Below, piece after piece: positions 41,858 through 50,779 of a stretch of 64,000 bases of DNA (the first letter of the stretch is position 1; each line of letters opens with the position of its first letter). The DNA is from Streptomyces canus (GTDB lineage: Bacteria; Actinomycetota; Actinomycetes; Streptomycetales; Streptomycetaceae): assembly GCF_030815415.1 (NCBI RefSeq), contig NZ_JAUSWW010000001.1, forward strand, positions 8,122,001-8,186,000. Direction: 5' to 3'. The notes under the pieces were generated by a model, which saw only the letters and a list, made by a program, of their open reading frames with translations, ran no database searches and was not told the origin of the DNA. A program made the position numbers and the translations under genes.

Positions 41858-44332
41858 ATGTCACGCACCCGCTGGAGATTCGGCCTCGCCGCCACCGCGT
41901 TCCTGGTGACGGCCGGTCTCATGCCGGCCCCCGCCCATGCCGAGGACACCGCCGACTACGCCATCACCGTCGACCCCACCGCCAAGGGCGCGAAGATCGA
42001 CGACACGATGTACGGCGTCTTCTTCGAGGACATCAACCGGGCCGCCGATGGAGGCCTGTACGCCGAGCTCGTCCAGAACCGGTCCTTCGAGTACTCCACG
42101 GACGACAACCGCTCGTACACCCCCCTCACCTCCTGGACCGTCGACGGCACCGGACAGGTCGTGAACGACGACGGCCGGCTCAATGCGCGCAACCGCAACT
42201 ACCTCTCCCTGGCCGCCGGTTCGACCGTGACCAACGCCGGATACAACACCGGTGTCCACGTCGAGGAGGGCAAGAAGTACGACTTCTCCGTGTGGGCCCG
42301 CGCCGAGAGCGGCACGACCCTCACGGTCTCGCTCCAGGACGCCGACGGCAGCCTCGCCACCGCCCGCCAGGTCGCCGCGAAGGGCGGCTGGGCCAAGTAC
42401 AAGGCCACCTTCACCGCCACCCGCACCAGCAGCAATGGCCGTCTGACCGTGGCCTCCTCGGCCGCGGCCGCCCTCGACATGGTCTCCCTCTTCCCGCGCG
42501 ACACCTACAAGCACCAGGCGAACGGCCTGCGCAAGGACCTCGCCGAGAAGATCGCCGCCCTCCACCCGGGCTTCGTGCGCTTCCCCGGCGGCTGCCTGGT
42601 CAACACCGGCTCGATGGAGGACTACAGCGAGGCCTCCGACTGGCAGCGCAAGCGCTCCTACCAGTGGAAGGACACCATCGGCCCGGTCGAGGAGCGCGCG
42701 ACCAACTCCAACTTCTGGGGCTACAACCAGAGTTACGGCCTCGGCTACTACGAGTACTTCCGCCTCTCCGAGGACATCGGCGCCATGCCGCTGCCCGTCG
42801 TCCCCGCCCTGGTGACCGGCTGCGGCCAGAACCAGGCCGTCGACGACGAGGCGCTGCTCAAGCGGCACATCCAGGACACCCTCGACCTCATCGAGTTCGC
42901 CAACGGCCCGGTCACCTCGACCTGGGGCAAGAAGCGCGCCCGGATGGGCCACCCCAAGCCCTTCCACCTCACCCACATCGAGGTCGGCAACGAGGAGAAC
43001 CTCCCGGTCGAGTTCTTCGCCCGCTTCAAGGAGTTCCGCGCCGCCATCGCGGCCAAGTACCCGGACATCACCGTCATCTCCAACTCCGGCCCCGACGACG
43101 CCGGCTCGGTCTTCGACACGGCCTGGCAGCTGAACAAGGACGCCAAGGTCGACATGGTCGACGAGCACTACTACAACAGCCCGCAGTGGTTCCTGCAGAA
43201 CAACGACCGCTACGACTCCTACGACCGCAGCGGCCCGAAGGTCTTCCTCGGCGAGTACGCCTCCTGGGGCAACGCCTTCAAGAACGGTCTCGCCGAAGCG
43301 GCCTTCATGACCGGCCTGGAGCGCAACGCGGACGTCGTCAAACTCGCCTCGTACGCCCCGCTGTTCGCCAACGAGGACTACGTCCAGTGGCAGCCGGACC
43401 TCGTCTGGTTCAACAACCACGCCTCCTGGAACTCCGCCAACTACGAGGTCCAGAAACTCTTCATGACCAATGTCGGCGACCGCGTGGTGCCCTCCACGGC
43501 CACCGGGACACCGGCGCTGACGGGTCCCATCGCGGGTGCGGTCGGCCTGTCGACCTGGGCGACCACGGCGGCGTACGACGACGTGAAGGTGACGGACGCC
43601 GACGGCAACCCCCTGCTGAGCGACGACTTCTCCGGTGACGCCTCGAAGTGGACCCACACCGGCGGCGGCAGCTGGAGCGTCCAGGACGGTCAGTACGTGC
43701 AGACCGACGTGGCCGCCGAGAACACCATGGTCTCGGCCGGCGACACCAAGTGGCACGACTACGACCTGCATGTGAAGGCCACCAAGAAGTCCGGCAAGGA
43801 GGGCTTCCTCATCGCCTTCGGCGTCAAGGACACCGGCAACTACTACTGGTGGAACCTCGGCGGCTGGAACAACACCCAGTCCGCCGTCGAGCAGGCCGCG
43901 GACGGCGGCAAGTCGACGCTGATCTCCAAGGCCGGGTCGGTCGAGACGGGCCGTGCCTACGACATCGACATCAAGGTGAGAGGCCGCCAGGTCACCCTGT
44001 ACCTCGACGGACAGGAGTGGGGCAGCTTCACCGACGACAAGCCGGCCGAGCCGTTCCGCCAGGTCGTGACCAAGGACAAGAAGACCGGCGACCTGATCGT
44101 CAAGGTCGTCAACGCCCAGTCCACGGCGGCCCGCACGGCGATCGACCTGGGCGGCGCCAAGGTCGCGTCCAAGGCCCGCGTCACCACGCTGACGGCCGAC
44201 CCGAACGCGGTGAACTCGGAGACCGAGACGCCGGTCACGCCGGTGAAGTCCACGTTCGACGGGGTGGCGGGCGAGTTCACCTACACCTTCCCGGCGAACT
44301 CGATCACCTTCCTGCGGATCAGGCAGCGCTAG
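41858..44332 (+). CDS. Secreted alpha-L-arabinofuranosidase (GH51-like) with inserted carbohydrate-binding-like domains
   Basis: 824 aa. A signal peptide ends near AHAED (residue 28-30). GH51 features begin with DDTMYGVFFEDINRAADGGLYAELVQNRSFE. A CBM4/9-like beta-sandwich insert (about 75-210) follows, then the catalytic barrel with the acid/base Glu in HIEVGNEENL (about residue 377) and the nucleophile Glu in KVFLGEYASWG (about 465). A second beta-sandwich insert (about 588-725, LLSDDFSGDASKWTHTGGGS to LYLDGQEWG) precedes the final beta domain. It releases arabinose from plant arabinan or arabinoxylan. Divergent from the DUF6314-like gene and followed by a 15-bp terminator. Confidence 0.92.
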   Translation: MSRTRWRFGLAATAFLVTAGLMPAPAHAEDTADYAITVDPTAKGAKIDDTMYGVFFEDINRAADGGLYAELVQNRSFEYSTDDNRSYTPLTSWTVDGTGQVVNDDGRLNARNRNYLSLAAGSTVTNAGYNTGVHVEEGKKYDFSVWARAESGTTLTVSLQDADGSLATARQVAAKGGWAKYKATFTATRTSSNGRLTVASSAAAALDMVSLFPRDTYKHQANGLRKDLAEKIAALHPGFVRFPGGCLVNTGSMEDYSEASDWQRKRSYQWKDTIGPVEERATNSNFWGYNQSYGLGYYEYFRLSEDIGAMPLPVVPALVTGCGQNQAVDDEALLKRHIQDTLDLIEFANGPVTSTWGKKRARMGHPKPFHLTHIEVGNEENLPVEFFARFKEFRAAIAAKYPDITVISNSGPDDAGSVFDTAWQLNKDAKVDMVDEHYYNSPQWFLQNNDRYDSYDRSGPKVFLGEYASWGNAFKNGLAEAAFMTGLERNADVVKLASYAPLFANEDYVQWQPDLVWFNNHASWNSANYEVQKLFMTNVGDRVVPSTATGTPALTGPIAGAVGLSTWATTAAYDDVKVTDADGNPLLSDDFSGDASKWTHTGGGSWSVQDGQYVQTDVAAENTMVSAGDTKWHDYDLHVKATKKSGKEGFLIAFGVKDTGNYYWWNLGGWNNTQSAVEQAADGGKSTLISKAGSVETGRAYDIDIKVRGRQVTLYLDGQEWGSFTDDKPAEPFRQVVTKDKKTGDLIVKVVNAQSTAARTAIDLGGAKVASKARVTTLTADPNAVNSETETPVTPVKSTFDGVAGEFTYTFPANSITFLRIRQR

Positions 44333-44337
44333 CGGAT

Positions 44338-44376
44338 CCCGGCGGGTGCGGGCGACACCGGCCCGCACCCGCCGGG
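44338..44376 (+). terminator. Terminator after the arabinofuranosidase gene
   Basis: CCCGGCGGGTGCGGG (44338-44352) pairs perfectly over 15 bp with CCCGCACCCGCCGGG (44362-44376), with a 9-nt loop. It lies 6 nt after the stop and 14 nt before the stop of the convergent gene, so it may serve both. There is no U-tract, as is common in Streptomyces. Confidence 0.85.
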
Positions 44377-44389
44377 CCTCCCGCGTCCC

Positions 44390-44916
44390 TCAGGCGTCCT
44401 TGCGGCGCCGGAACCAGCCGCGCCCGGGCGGCGGCGGGTGAGGGAGCGGCTGCGGGGCGCTCGGCCCGTCGAACGGCGGCAGGGTTTTGAAGCGGTCGTC
44501 GAAGGTGATCGTGGGTGTGATCCGGTGCAGGGCGGCGCGCACGAGGGTGAGCGGATGGCCGGGAAACCGGGCGTCCCACTGCTCGTGGTCGCCGACGTGG
44601 TACGGCAGGCCGCCCAGCTGTCCCTCCGTGTAGGGGTGGGGCCGGAAGTACTCCGCCGGACCCACCTGCGCCATGATCATGGCCTCCCGCATCCCGGTCG
44701 TGGCGCCCTCGGCGGCCTGCACCTTCACGACCGTGCCGGACCCTGCCCTCGGCACGGTCCAGGAGCCGAGGAACGCCTGCCCGGGCCGGCTGCCCAGCGG
44801 CATCTTGACCAGCTGGCGCACCGCCGGGACGCCGTCCACAGAGCCGGACACCGCCTCGATGGGCCCGGCTCACGCTCGGAGAAGCCGGTCAGGTCCAGGC
44901 TGGTCATCGGTGTCAT
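44390..44916 (-). pseudogene. Hypothetical protein gene with an apparent 1-nt frameshift
   Basis: The N-terminus MTPMTSLDLTGFSERE (ATG 44916, alternatives ATG 44907 or GTG 44925) is in one frame. At about 44865-44872 the coding sense moves to the -1 frame as GPIEAVSGSVDGVPAVRQLV and continues to the TGA at 44390, ending PPPPGRGWFRRRKDA. Adding one base after GAG restores a protein of about 175 aa. Motifs such as FRPHPYTEGQLGGLPYHVGD do not match a family I recognise. The longer upstream frame to 44991 overlaps the argC promoter and is rejected. It is either a pseudogene or a base-calling error in a GGGCCC context. Confidence 0.65.
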
Positions 44917-44985
44917 GGCGATCACCGGGCCGAGGTCACGCAGCCCCTCGGCCCTGGGCAAAGATCGCTCCGGACCGTGCATGGA

Positions 44986-45014
44986 TTGCATAAACGTGCA
45001 GCGAAACGTATAGT
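44986..45014 (+). promoter_or_regulatory. argC promoter with overlapping ARG box
   Basis: A near-consensus promoter: -35 TTGCAT (44986-44991), 17-nt spacer, -10 TATAGT (45009-45014). The ARG-box-like TGCATAAACGTGCA (44987-45000) overlaps the -35 element, so ArgR binding would block RNA polymerase. The 14-mer has the same TGCAT-N5-TGCA form as three boxes before argH. Predicted start of transcription is about 45021, giving a short leader with AAGAGGAGG before the ATG. Confidence 0.82.
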
Positions 45015-45038
45015 CATGCCATCCAAGAGGAGGATTCC

Positions 45039-46067
45039 ATGGCGGTACGTGCGGCAGTGGCCGGAGCGAGTGGGTACGCGGGCGGCGAAGTCCTGCGGCT
45101 GCTCCTGGCGCACCCCGAGGTCGAGATCGGTGCCCTGACCGGCAACTCGAATGCCGGGCAGAAGCTGGGCGCGCTCCAGCCGCATCTGCTGCCGCTGGCC
45201 GACCGCGTACTCCAGGAGACCACGGCCGACGTCCTCGCCGGTCATGACGTCGTCTTCCTCGCCCTGCCCCACGGCCAGTCCGCCGCCGTCGCCGAGCAGC
45301 TCGGCCCGGACGTCCTCGTCGTCGACATGGGCGCCGACTTCCGGCTGAAGGAAGCCGCCGACTGGGAGAAGTTCTACGGCTCCCCGCACGCCGGCACCTG
45401 GCCGTACGGCCTTCCCGAACTTCCGGGTGCCCGCGCCGCGCTGGAGGGGTCCAAGCGCATCGCGGTGCCCGGTTGCTACCCGACCGCCGTCTCGCTCGCG
45501 CTCTTCCCGGCGTACGTCGCCGGACTCGCCGAGAACGAGGCCGTGATCGTCGCCGCCTCCGGGACCTCCGGCGCGGGCAAGGCGCCCAAGGCCAGTCTGC
45601 TGGGCTCCGAGGTCATGGGCTCCATGTCGCCGTACGGCGTCGGCGGCGGTCACCGGCACACGCCCGAGATGATCCAGAACCTCAGCGGGGCGGCCGCGGA
45701 GAAGGTGAGTGTCTCCTTCACGCCGACCCTCGCGCCGATGTCCCGCGGCATCCTCGCCACGTGCACTGCCAAGGCGAAGCCCGGCGTCACCGCCGAGTCC
45801 GTCCGCGCCGCCTACGAGAAGGCCTTCGCCGACGAGCCCTTCGTCCATCTGCTGCCCGAGGGGCAGTGGCCCGCGACGGCGTCCGTCTACGGTTCCAACG
45901 CCGTTCAGGTGCAGGTCGCGTACGACGAGGCCGCCGGCCGCATCATCGCCATCAGCGCCATCGACAACCTGACCAAGGGCACCGCGGGCGGGGCCCTGCA
46001 GAGCATGAACATCGCCCTCGGACTCGACGAGTCCACCGGGCTTTCCACGATCGGAGTCGCACCGTGA
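45039..46067 (+). CDS. argC: N-acetyl-gamma-glutamyl-phosphate reductase
   Basis: 342 aa. The NADP-binding GASGYAGGEVLRLLLAHPEV opens the protein. The catalytic Cys lies in IAVPGCYPTAVSLAL, and the substrate-binding GVGGGHRHTPEMIQNL and SFTPTLAPMSRGI follow. It reduces N-acetylglutamyl phosphate to the semialdehyde, the third step of arginine synthesis. ATG at 45039 has AAGAGGAGG about 8 nt upstream. First gene of argCJBDR; its stop overlaps the argJ start. Confidence 0.97.
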   Translation: MAVRAAVAGASGYAGGEVLRLLLAHPEVEIGALTGNSNAGQKLGALQPHLLPLADRVLQETTADVLAGHDVVFLALPHGQSAAVAEQLGPDVLVVDMGADFRLKEAADWEKFYGSPHAGTWPYGLPELPGARAALEGSKRIAVPGCYPTAVSLALFPAYVAGLAENEAVIVAASGTSGAGKAPKASLLGSEVMGSMSPYGVGGGHRHTPEMIQNLSGAAAEKVSVSFTPTLAPMSRGILATCTAKAKPGVTAESVRAAYEKAFADEPFVHLLPEGQWPATASVYGSNAVQVQVAYDEAAGRIIAISAIDNLTKGTAGGALQSMNIALGLDESTGLSTIGVAP

Positions 46068-47215
46068 GCGTCACGGCAGCCAAGGGATTCCAGGCGGCGG
46101 GCATCGCCGCCGGGATCAAGGAGAACGGCAACCCGGACCTGGCCCTCGTGGTCAACACCGGGCCGCGCCGCGCCGCCGCCGGCGTCTTCACCTCCAACCG
46201 TGTGAAGGCCGCCCCCGTCCTGTGGTCCGAGCAGGTGCTGAAGGCCGGCCAGTTGACGGCCGTCGTTCTCAACTCGGGCGGCGCCAACGCCTGTACGGGT
46301 CCCAAGGGCTTCCAGGACACGCACGCCACCGCCGAGAAGGTCGCCGACGTCCTCGGTATCGGCGCGGGCGAGGTGGCCGTCGCCTCCACCGGCCTGATCG
46401 GCGTGCTGCTCCCCATGGACAAGCTGCTGCCGGGTGTCGCCACGGCCGCCGAGGCCCTGAGTGAGCACGGCGGCGAGAAGGCCGCCATCGCCATCAAGAC
46501 CACCGACAGCGTCCACAAGACGTCGGTCGTCACCAAGGACGGCTGGACCGTCGGCGGCATGGCCAAGGGCGCGGGCATGCTCGCCCCCGGCCTCGCCACC
46601 ATGCTCGTCGTCCTCACCACCGACGCGGATGTCGAGAGCGACGTGCTGGACAAGGCGCTGCGCGCCGCCACGCACACGACCTTCGACCGCGTCGACTCCG
46701 ACGGCTGCATGTCCACCAACGACACCGTGCTGCTGCTCGCCTCCGGCGCCGCCGAAGTCACCCCGGGCCACGAGGAGTTCGCCGAGGCCGTACGGGCCGT
46801 CTGCGACGACCTCGGACAGCAGCTCATCCGGGACGCCGAGGGCGCCAGCAAGGACATCAAGGTCGAGGTGATCAACGCCGCGACCGAGGCCGACGCCGTC
46901 GAGGTGGGCCGCTCCATCGCCCGCAACAACCTCCTCAAGTGCGCCATCCACGGTGAGGACCCCAACTGGGGCCGGGTGCTCTCCGCGATCGGTACCACGC
47001 AGGCCGCCTTCGAGCCGGACCGGCTCAACGTCGCCATCAACGGCGTCTGGGTCTGCAAGAGCGGCGGAGTCGGCGAGGACCGCGACAAGGTCGACATGCG
47101 CTACCGCGAGGTGCACATCGTCGCCGACCTGGCAGCGGGCTCCGAGACCGCCACCATCTGGACCAACGACCTCACCGCCGACTACGTCCACGAGAACAGC
47201 GCCTACTCGTCATGA
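46064..47215 (+). CDS. argJ: Bifunctional ornithine acetyltransferase / N-acetylglutamate synthase
   Basis: 383 aa. The self-cleavage and nucleophile Thr179 lies in the invariant LAPGLATMLVVLTTDA, splitting the precursor into alpha and beta chains. Upstream TAVVLNSGGANACTG and downstream DSDGCMSTNDTV and NNLLKCAIHGEDPNWGR are ArgJ hallmarks. It transfers acetyl from N-acetylornithine to glutamate, closing the acetyl cycle. GTG start overlaps argC by 4 nt; its stop overlaps argB by 4 nt. Confidence 0.97.
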   Translation: MSVTAAKGFQAAGIAAGIKENGNPDLALVVNTGPRRAAAGVFTSNRVKAAPVLWSEQVLKAGQLTAVVLNSGGANACTGPKGFQDTHATAEKVADVLGIGAGEVAVASTGLIGVLLPMDKLLPGVATAAEALSEHGGEKAAIAIKTTDSVHKTSVVTKDGWTVGGMAKGAGMLAPGLATMLVVLTTDADVESDVLDKALRAATHTTFDRVDSDGCMSTNDTVLLLASGAAEVTPGHEEFAEAVRAVCDDLGQQLIRDAEGASKDIKVEVINAATEADAVEVGRSIARNNLLKCAIHGEDPNWGRVLSAIGTTQAAFEPDRLNVAINGVWVCKSGGVGEDRDKVDMRYREVHIVADLAAGSETATIWTNDLTADYVHENSAYSS

Positions 47216-48120
47216 GCACTACTCGCAAGCACACGGCACTGCCGAAGGCCCAGATCCTCATCGAAGCGCTGCCCTGGCTGGTCCGGCACAACGGCAAGAC
47301 GGTCGTCATCAAGTTCGGCGGCAACGCCATGATCGACGAGGACCTGAAAGCCGCGTTCGCCCAGGACGTCGTCTTCCTGCACCACGCCGGCCTCAAGCCG
47401 GTCGTCGTGCACGGCGGCGGCCCGCAGATCAGCGCCGCCCTCGACCAGGCCGGCATCGTCAGCGAGTTCAAGGCCGGCCTGCGGGTCACCACCGAGGACG
47501 CCATGGACGTCGTACGCATGGTGCTGGCCGGGCACGTGCAGCGCGAGCTCGTCGGGCTCCTCAACCAGCACGGACCGCTCGCCGTGGGACTCACCGGCGA
47601 GGACGCGCACACCATCACCGCCACCAAGCACCAGCCCGAGATCGACGGCGAGTTGGTCGACATCGGGCGGGTGGGCGAGATCACCGCGATCGACACGGGC
47701 GCGATCGAGGCACTGCTCGCCGACGGCCGGATCCCGGTCGTCTCGTCGATCGCCCGTAGCCAGGACGACGGACATGTCTACAACGTCAATGCTGATACGG
47801 CGGCTGCGGCACTCGCTGCTGCTCTGGGCGCCGAAACCCTCATGGTCCTCACGGACGTCGAGGGTCTCTACGAGGACTGGCCGAACAGCGACGAGGTGAT
47901 CAGCCGCCTCACGGCTTCCCAACTGGAGAAGCTGCTGCCGGAGTTGAGCTCCGGCATGGTCCCGAAGATGGAGGGCTGCCTGCACGCCGTGCGAGGCGGC
48001 GTCAACACGGCCCGGGTCATCGACGGGCGGGTCCAGCACTCGATCCTGCTGGAGATCTTCACCGACGAAGGCATCGGCACGATGGTCGTGGCGGATGCCG
48101 AAGAGGGGGATGGGGAATGA
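47212..48120 (+). CDS. argB: Acetylglutamate kinase
   Basis: 302 aa amino-acid-kinase fold. KTVVIKFGGNAMID near residue 30, VVVHGGGPQISAALDQAG, the substrate segment VYNVNADTAAAALAAALGAE and ETLMVLTDVEGLY are diagnostic. The N-terminal helix (KAQILIEALPWLVRH) is the kind found in arginine-sensitive hexameric enzymes, so feedback inhibition by arginine is likely. It starts with ATG overlapping argJ by 4 nt and overlaps argD by 4 nt. Confidence 0.97.
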   Translation: MSTTRKHTALPKAQILIEALPWLVRHNGKTVVIKFGGNAMIDEDLKAAFAQDVVFLHHAGLKPVVVHGGGPQISAALDQAGIVSEFKAGLRVTTEDAMDVVRMVLAGHVQRELVGLLNQHGPLAVGLTGEDAHTITATKHQPEIDGELVDIGRVGEITAIDTGAIEALLADGRIPVVSSIARSQDDGHVYNVNADTAAAALAAALGAETLMVLTDVEGLYEDWPNSDEVISRLTASQLEKLLPELSSGMVPKMEGCLHAVRGGVNTARVIDGRVQHSILLEIFTDEGIGTMVVADAEEGDGE

Positions 48121-49313
48121 CCGGTACCGCGACCAACGCAGAGCTCACCCAGCGGTGGCAGGGCTCGCTCATGAACAACTACGGCACCCCCCGGCTGCCC
48201 CTCGTCCGCGGTGCGGGCCTCAAGGTCTGGGACACCGAGGGCAAGCAGTACTACGACTTCGTCGGCGGCATCGCCACCAATGCGCTCGGCCACGCTCACC
48301 CGGCGATCGTCGAGGCCGTCAGCAAGCAGATCGCCTCCCTCGGCCACATCTCCAACTTCTTCATGGCCGAGCCCACCGTCGCCCTCGCCGAACGGCTCGT
48401 CCAGCACTTCGGGCGGGACGGCAAGGTCTTCTTCTGCAACTCCGGCGCCGAGGCCAACGAGGCCGCCTTCAAGATCGGCCGGCTGACCGGACGGACCCAC
48501 ATGGTCGCCACCAGCGGAGGTTTCCACGGCCGGACCATGGGTGCCCTCGCCCTCACCGGCCAACCCGCCAAGCAGGAACCCTTCCTGCCGCTGCCCGGCG
48601 ACGTCACGCACGTGCCGTTCGGCGACGCGCAGGCGCTGGCCGCCGCGGTCACCGAGGAGACAGCCCTCGTCGTCATCGAGCCGATCCAGGGCGAGAACGG
48701 CGTGATCGTGCCGCCCGCCGGCTATCTGAAGGCGGCCCGGGCGATCACGGCGGCCAAGGGTGCGCTGCTGGTGCTGGACGAGGTGCAGACCGGCATCGGC
48801 CGGACCGGCCACTGGTTCGAGTACCAGGCCCACGAGGGTGTCCTGCCGGACGTCGTCACCCTCGCCAAGCAGCTCGGCGGCGGCCTGCCGCTCGGCGCGA
48901 CCGTGGCCTTCGGCCGGGCCGCCGAGCTGCTCCAGCCCGGCCACCACGGCACGACCTTCGGCGGCAACCCGGTCGCCTGCGCCGCCGGGCTCGCCGTGCT
49001 CGACACCATCGCGGGCGAGGGGCTGCTCGACAACGTCAAGCGCCAGAGCGCCGCGCTGTCCGACGGAGTCGAGGCCCTGGGGCACCCGCTGATCTCCCAC
49101 GTCCGGGGCTCCGGCCTCCTCCTGGGTATCGTGCTCACCGAGCCGCTCGCGCCCCAGGTGCAGCAGGCGGCTCAGGACGCCGGTTTCCTGGTGAACGCGC
49201 CCGCCCCCGATGTCGTACGGCTGATGCCGCCGCTGAACCTCGGCGACGACGAGGTGGCGGCGCTGCTCCAGGCGCTGCCCGGCATCCTGGACGTGGCCAA
49301 CGGGGATGGATGA
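48117..49313 (+). CDS. argD: Acetylornithine aminotransferase
   Basis: 398 aa class III aminotransferase. FCNSGAEANEAAFKIGRLTG and FHGRTMGALALTG bind the cofactor phosphate, LLVLDEVQTGIGRTG contains the Asp contacting the pyridine N, and the PLP Lys is in VVTLAKQLGGGLPLGA. It converts N-acetylglutamate semialdehyde to N-acetylornithine. Coupled to argB by a 4-nt overlap, with argR 20 nt downstream. Confidence 0.97.
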   Translation: MTGTATNAELTQRWQGSLMNNYGTPRLPLVRGAGLKVWDTEGKQYYDFVGGIATNALGHAHPAIVEAVSKQIASLGHISNFFMAEPTVALAERLVQHFGRDGKVFFCNSGAEANEAAFKIGRLTGRTHMVATSGGFHGRTMGALALTGQPAKQEPFLPLPGDVTHVPFGDAQALAAAVTEETALVVIEPIQGENGVIVPPAGYLKAARAITAAKGALLVLDEVQTGIGRTGHWFEYQAHEGVLPDVVTLAKQLGGGLPLGATVAFGRAAELLQPGHHGTTFGGNPVACAAGLAVLDTIAGEGLLDNVKRQSAALSDGVEALGHPLISHVRGSGLLLGIVLTEPLAPQVQQAAQDAGFLVNAPAPDVVRLMPPLNLGDDEVAALLQALPGILDVANGDG

Positions 49314-49333
49314 GCCGGAGAGATGAGACGTCG

Positions 49334-49873
49334 ATGAGCCAGGCGCAGGATCACGAGCAGACCCACGGGCCTGCCGTACCGCAGACCCGCACCGCACGGC
49401 ACCGCCGGATCGTGGACATCCTCAACCGGCAACCGGTGCGTTCGCAGAGCCAGTTGGCCAAGCTGCTGTCCGACGACGGGCTGAGCGTCACACAGGCGAC
49501 GCTCTCCCGGGATCTGGACGAGCTGAACGCGGTGAAGATCCGTAACAACGACGGCGACCTGATCTACGCGGTGCCGAGTGAGGGTGGGTTCCGTACTCCT
49601 CGCGTGCCGCTCGGGGAGTCCGCCAAGGAGGAGCGGATGCGGCGGCTCTCCCAGGAGCTGCTGATCTCCGCGGAGGCGTCCGCGAACCTTGTCGTTCTGC
49701 GGACGCCACCGGGTGCCGCGCAGTTCCTGGCGTCGGCGATCGATCAGGCCGAGCTGCAGGACATTCTCGGGACGATCGCGGGTGACGACACGTTGATGTT
49801 GATCAGCCGGGATCCCACTGGGGGGCAGGCGTTGGCCGAGCACTTGTTGCGGTTGGCTCAGAACGGCCACTGA
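49334..49873 (+). CDS. argR: Arginine repressor
   Basis: 179 aa. An N-terminal winged helix (about residues 20-90: RHRRIVDILNRQPVRSQSQL, GLSVTQATLSRDLDEL) is joined to the hexamerisation and arginine-binding domain (about 105-175), with the Asp pair in GDDTLMLISRDPTGG. It senses arginine and represses arg genes by binding ARG boxes; the boxes before argC and argH in this window are the expected targets. ATG at 49334 begins MSQAQDHE. Being last in the operon makes it subject to its own feedback. Confidence 0.96.
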   Translation: MSQAQDHEQTHGPAVPQTRTARHRRIVDILNRQPVRSQSQLAKLLSDDGLSVTQATLSRDLDELNAVKIRNNDGDLIYAVPSEGGFRTPRVPLGESAKEERMRRLSQELLISAEASANLVVLRTPPGAAQFLASAIDQAELQDILGTIAGDDTLMLISRDPTGGQALAEHLLRLAQNGH

Positions 49874-49897
49874 GTGGGGTGGTGTCCGAGGTGTGCC

Positions 49898-49954
49898 GGG
49901 GGCGCGGGCTGTATCGATGTGCGACTCCGCCGCGTGGGCGCGACCAGCCACGAA
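49898..49954 (+). repeat. Intergenic hairpin repeat, copy 4
   Basis: GGGGGCGCGGGCTGTATCGA, TGTGCGACTCCGCCGCGTGG, GCGCGACCAGCCACGAA. It differs from the consensus at one position in the hairpin (GCGAC for GCGGC). It lies 25 nt after the argR stop and directly before a strong hairpin at 49955. Confidence 0.8.
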
Positions 49955-49976
49955 GCACCCGCCCCCGGGCGGGTGC
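49955..49976. terminator. Bidirectional terminator between argR and apbE
   Basis: GCACCCGCC (49955-49963), loop CCCG, GGCGGGTGC (49968-49976): a perfect 9-bp stem between the convergent argR and ApbE genes, 2 nt from the ApbE stop. It can serve both strands. Confidence 0.8.
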
Positions 49977-49978
49977 AC

Positions 49979-50779
49979 TCAGCCCAGTCTTGAAGCCAGG
50001 CCGCCGGTGCACCGGACCTCGTCGCCCGCCGTGATCAGCAGTGCCTCCACGTCCGGCAGCGACTCCAGCCACCGCAAGCCCTCCCGCGACCCCATCGCGA
50101 ACGCCGCCGTCGCCCAGCAGTCCGCCCAGGTCACGCTGGGAGTCACCACGGTCACCGCGACCAGGTCCGTGACCGCCGAGCGGCCGGTGCGGGGGTCGAC
50201 GATGTGGGCGCCGCGCTCGGCCGTACCGGATGTCGCCACGGCCAGTTCGGTCGTCCCCGCCGCCGACACCACCGCCGCCAGGCCCCCCGGCCGCAGCGGA
50301 TCCGCCACCCCCACCCGCCATGGCCGCTGCGGACCCGGCGTCCCCAGCAGCTGTACGTCGCCGCCGCCGTTGAGGCTCACCCCGGTCGCCCCGGCCTCGG
50401 CGAGGGCGCGTGCCGCGCGTTCGACGGCCCAGCCCTTGACGATGCCCGTCGGGTCCAGGCGGCCCTCGTAGCGCAGGCTGAACCAGCCGTCGCTCGCTTC
50501 CTCCGCCTCGGCGCCCAGGGCCAGGACCGCGGCGACCTCGGGGTCGCAGTCGTCGACCGTCAGCTCACCGCGGGCCAGCCGGGAGATCTGGCTGTCGTCG
50601 CGGTACGTGCTGAAGACGGCGTCGGCGCGATGCAGACCCGCGACCGCCTTCGCCAGGGCCGCCTCGACGGCGGCCGGTTCCCCGCCGCGGACGTCGAAGG
50701 AGAAGACGGTCCCCATGACCTCCTCCGTATGACGTACCGCGGCGGGAGCTTCTGCCGGTTCGGCCACCGTGTCAGCCAC
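49979..50779 (-). CDS. apbE: FAD:protein FMN transferase (ApbE)
   Basis: 266 aa. ApbE features are the start EEVMGTVFSFDVRGG, VFSTYRDDSQISRLARGE, the FAD-binding DPTGIVKGWAVERAARAL, SLNGGGDVQLLG, and the metal and catalytic region HIVDPRTGRSAVTDLVAVTV with VTWADCWATAAFAMG. It covalently links FMN to Thr/Ser of target proteins. Its GTG start overlaps the FMN-binding gene stop by 8 nt, so that two-site protein is the obvious substrate. No export signal is obvious at the N-terminus, so its site of action (cytosol versus outside) is unclear. Third gene of the operon. Confidence 0.92.
   Translation of the reverse strand: MADTVAEPAEAPAAVRHTEEVMGTVFSFDVRGGEPAAVEAALAKAVAGLHRADAVFSTYRDDSQISRLARGELTVDDCDPEVAAVLALGAEAEEASDGWFSLRYEGRLDPTGIVKGWAVERAARALAEAGATGVSLNGGGDVQLLGTPGPQRPWRVGVADPLRPGGLAAVVSAAGTTELAVATSGTAERGAHIVDPRTGRSAVTDLVAVTVVTPSVTWADCWATAAFAMGSREGLRWLESLPDVEALLITAGDEVRCTGGLASRLG

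Noticed and set aside
44917..44991. Longer N-terminus for the frameshifted hypothetical gene
   Set aside because: The ATG at 44991 lies within the argC -35 and ARG box; the natural N-terminus is MTPMTSLDL.
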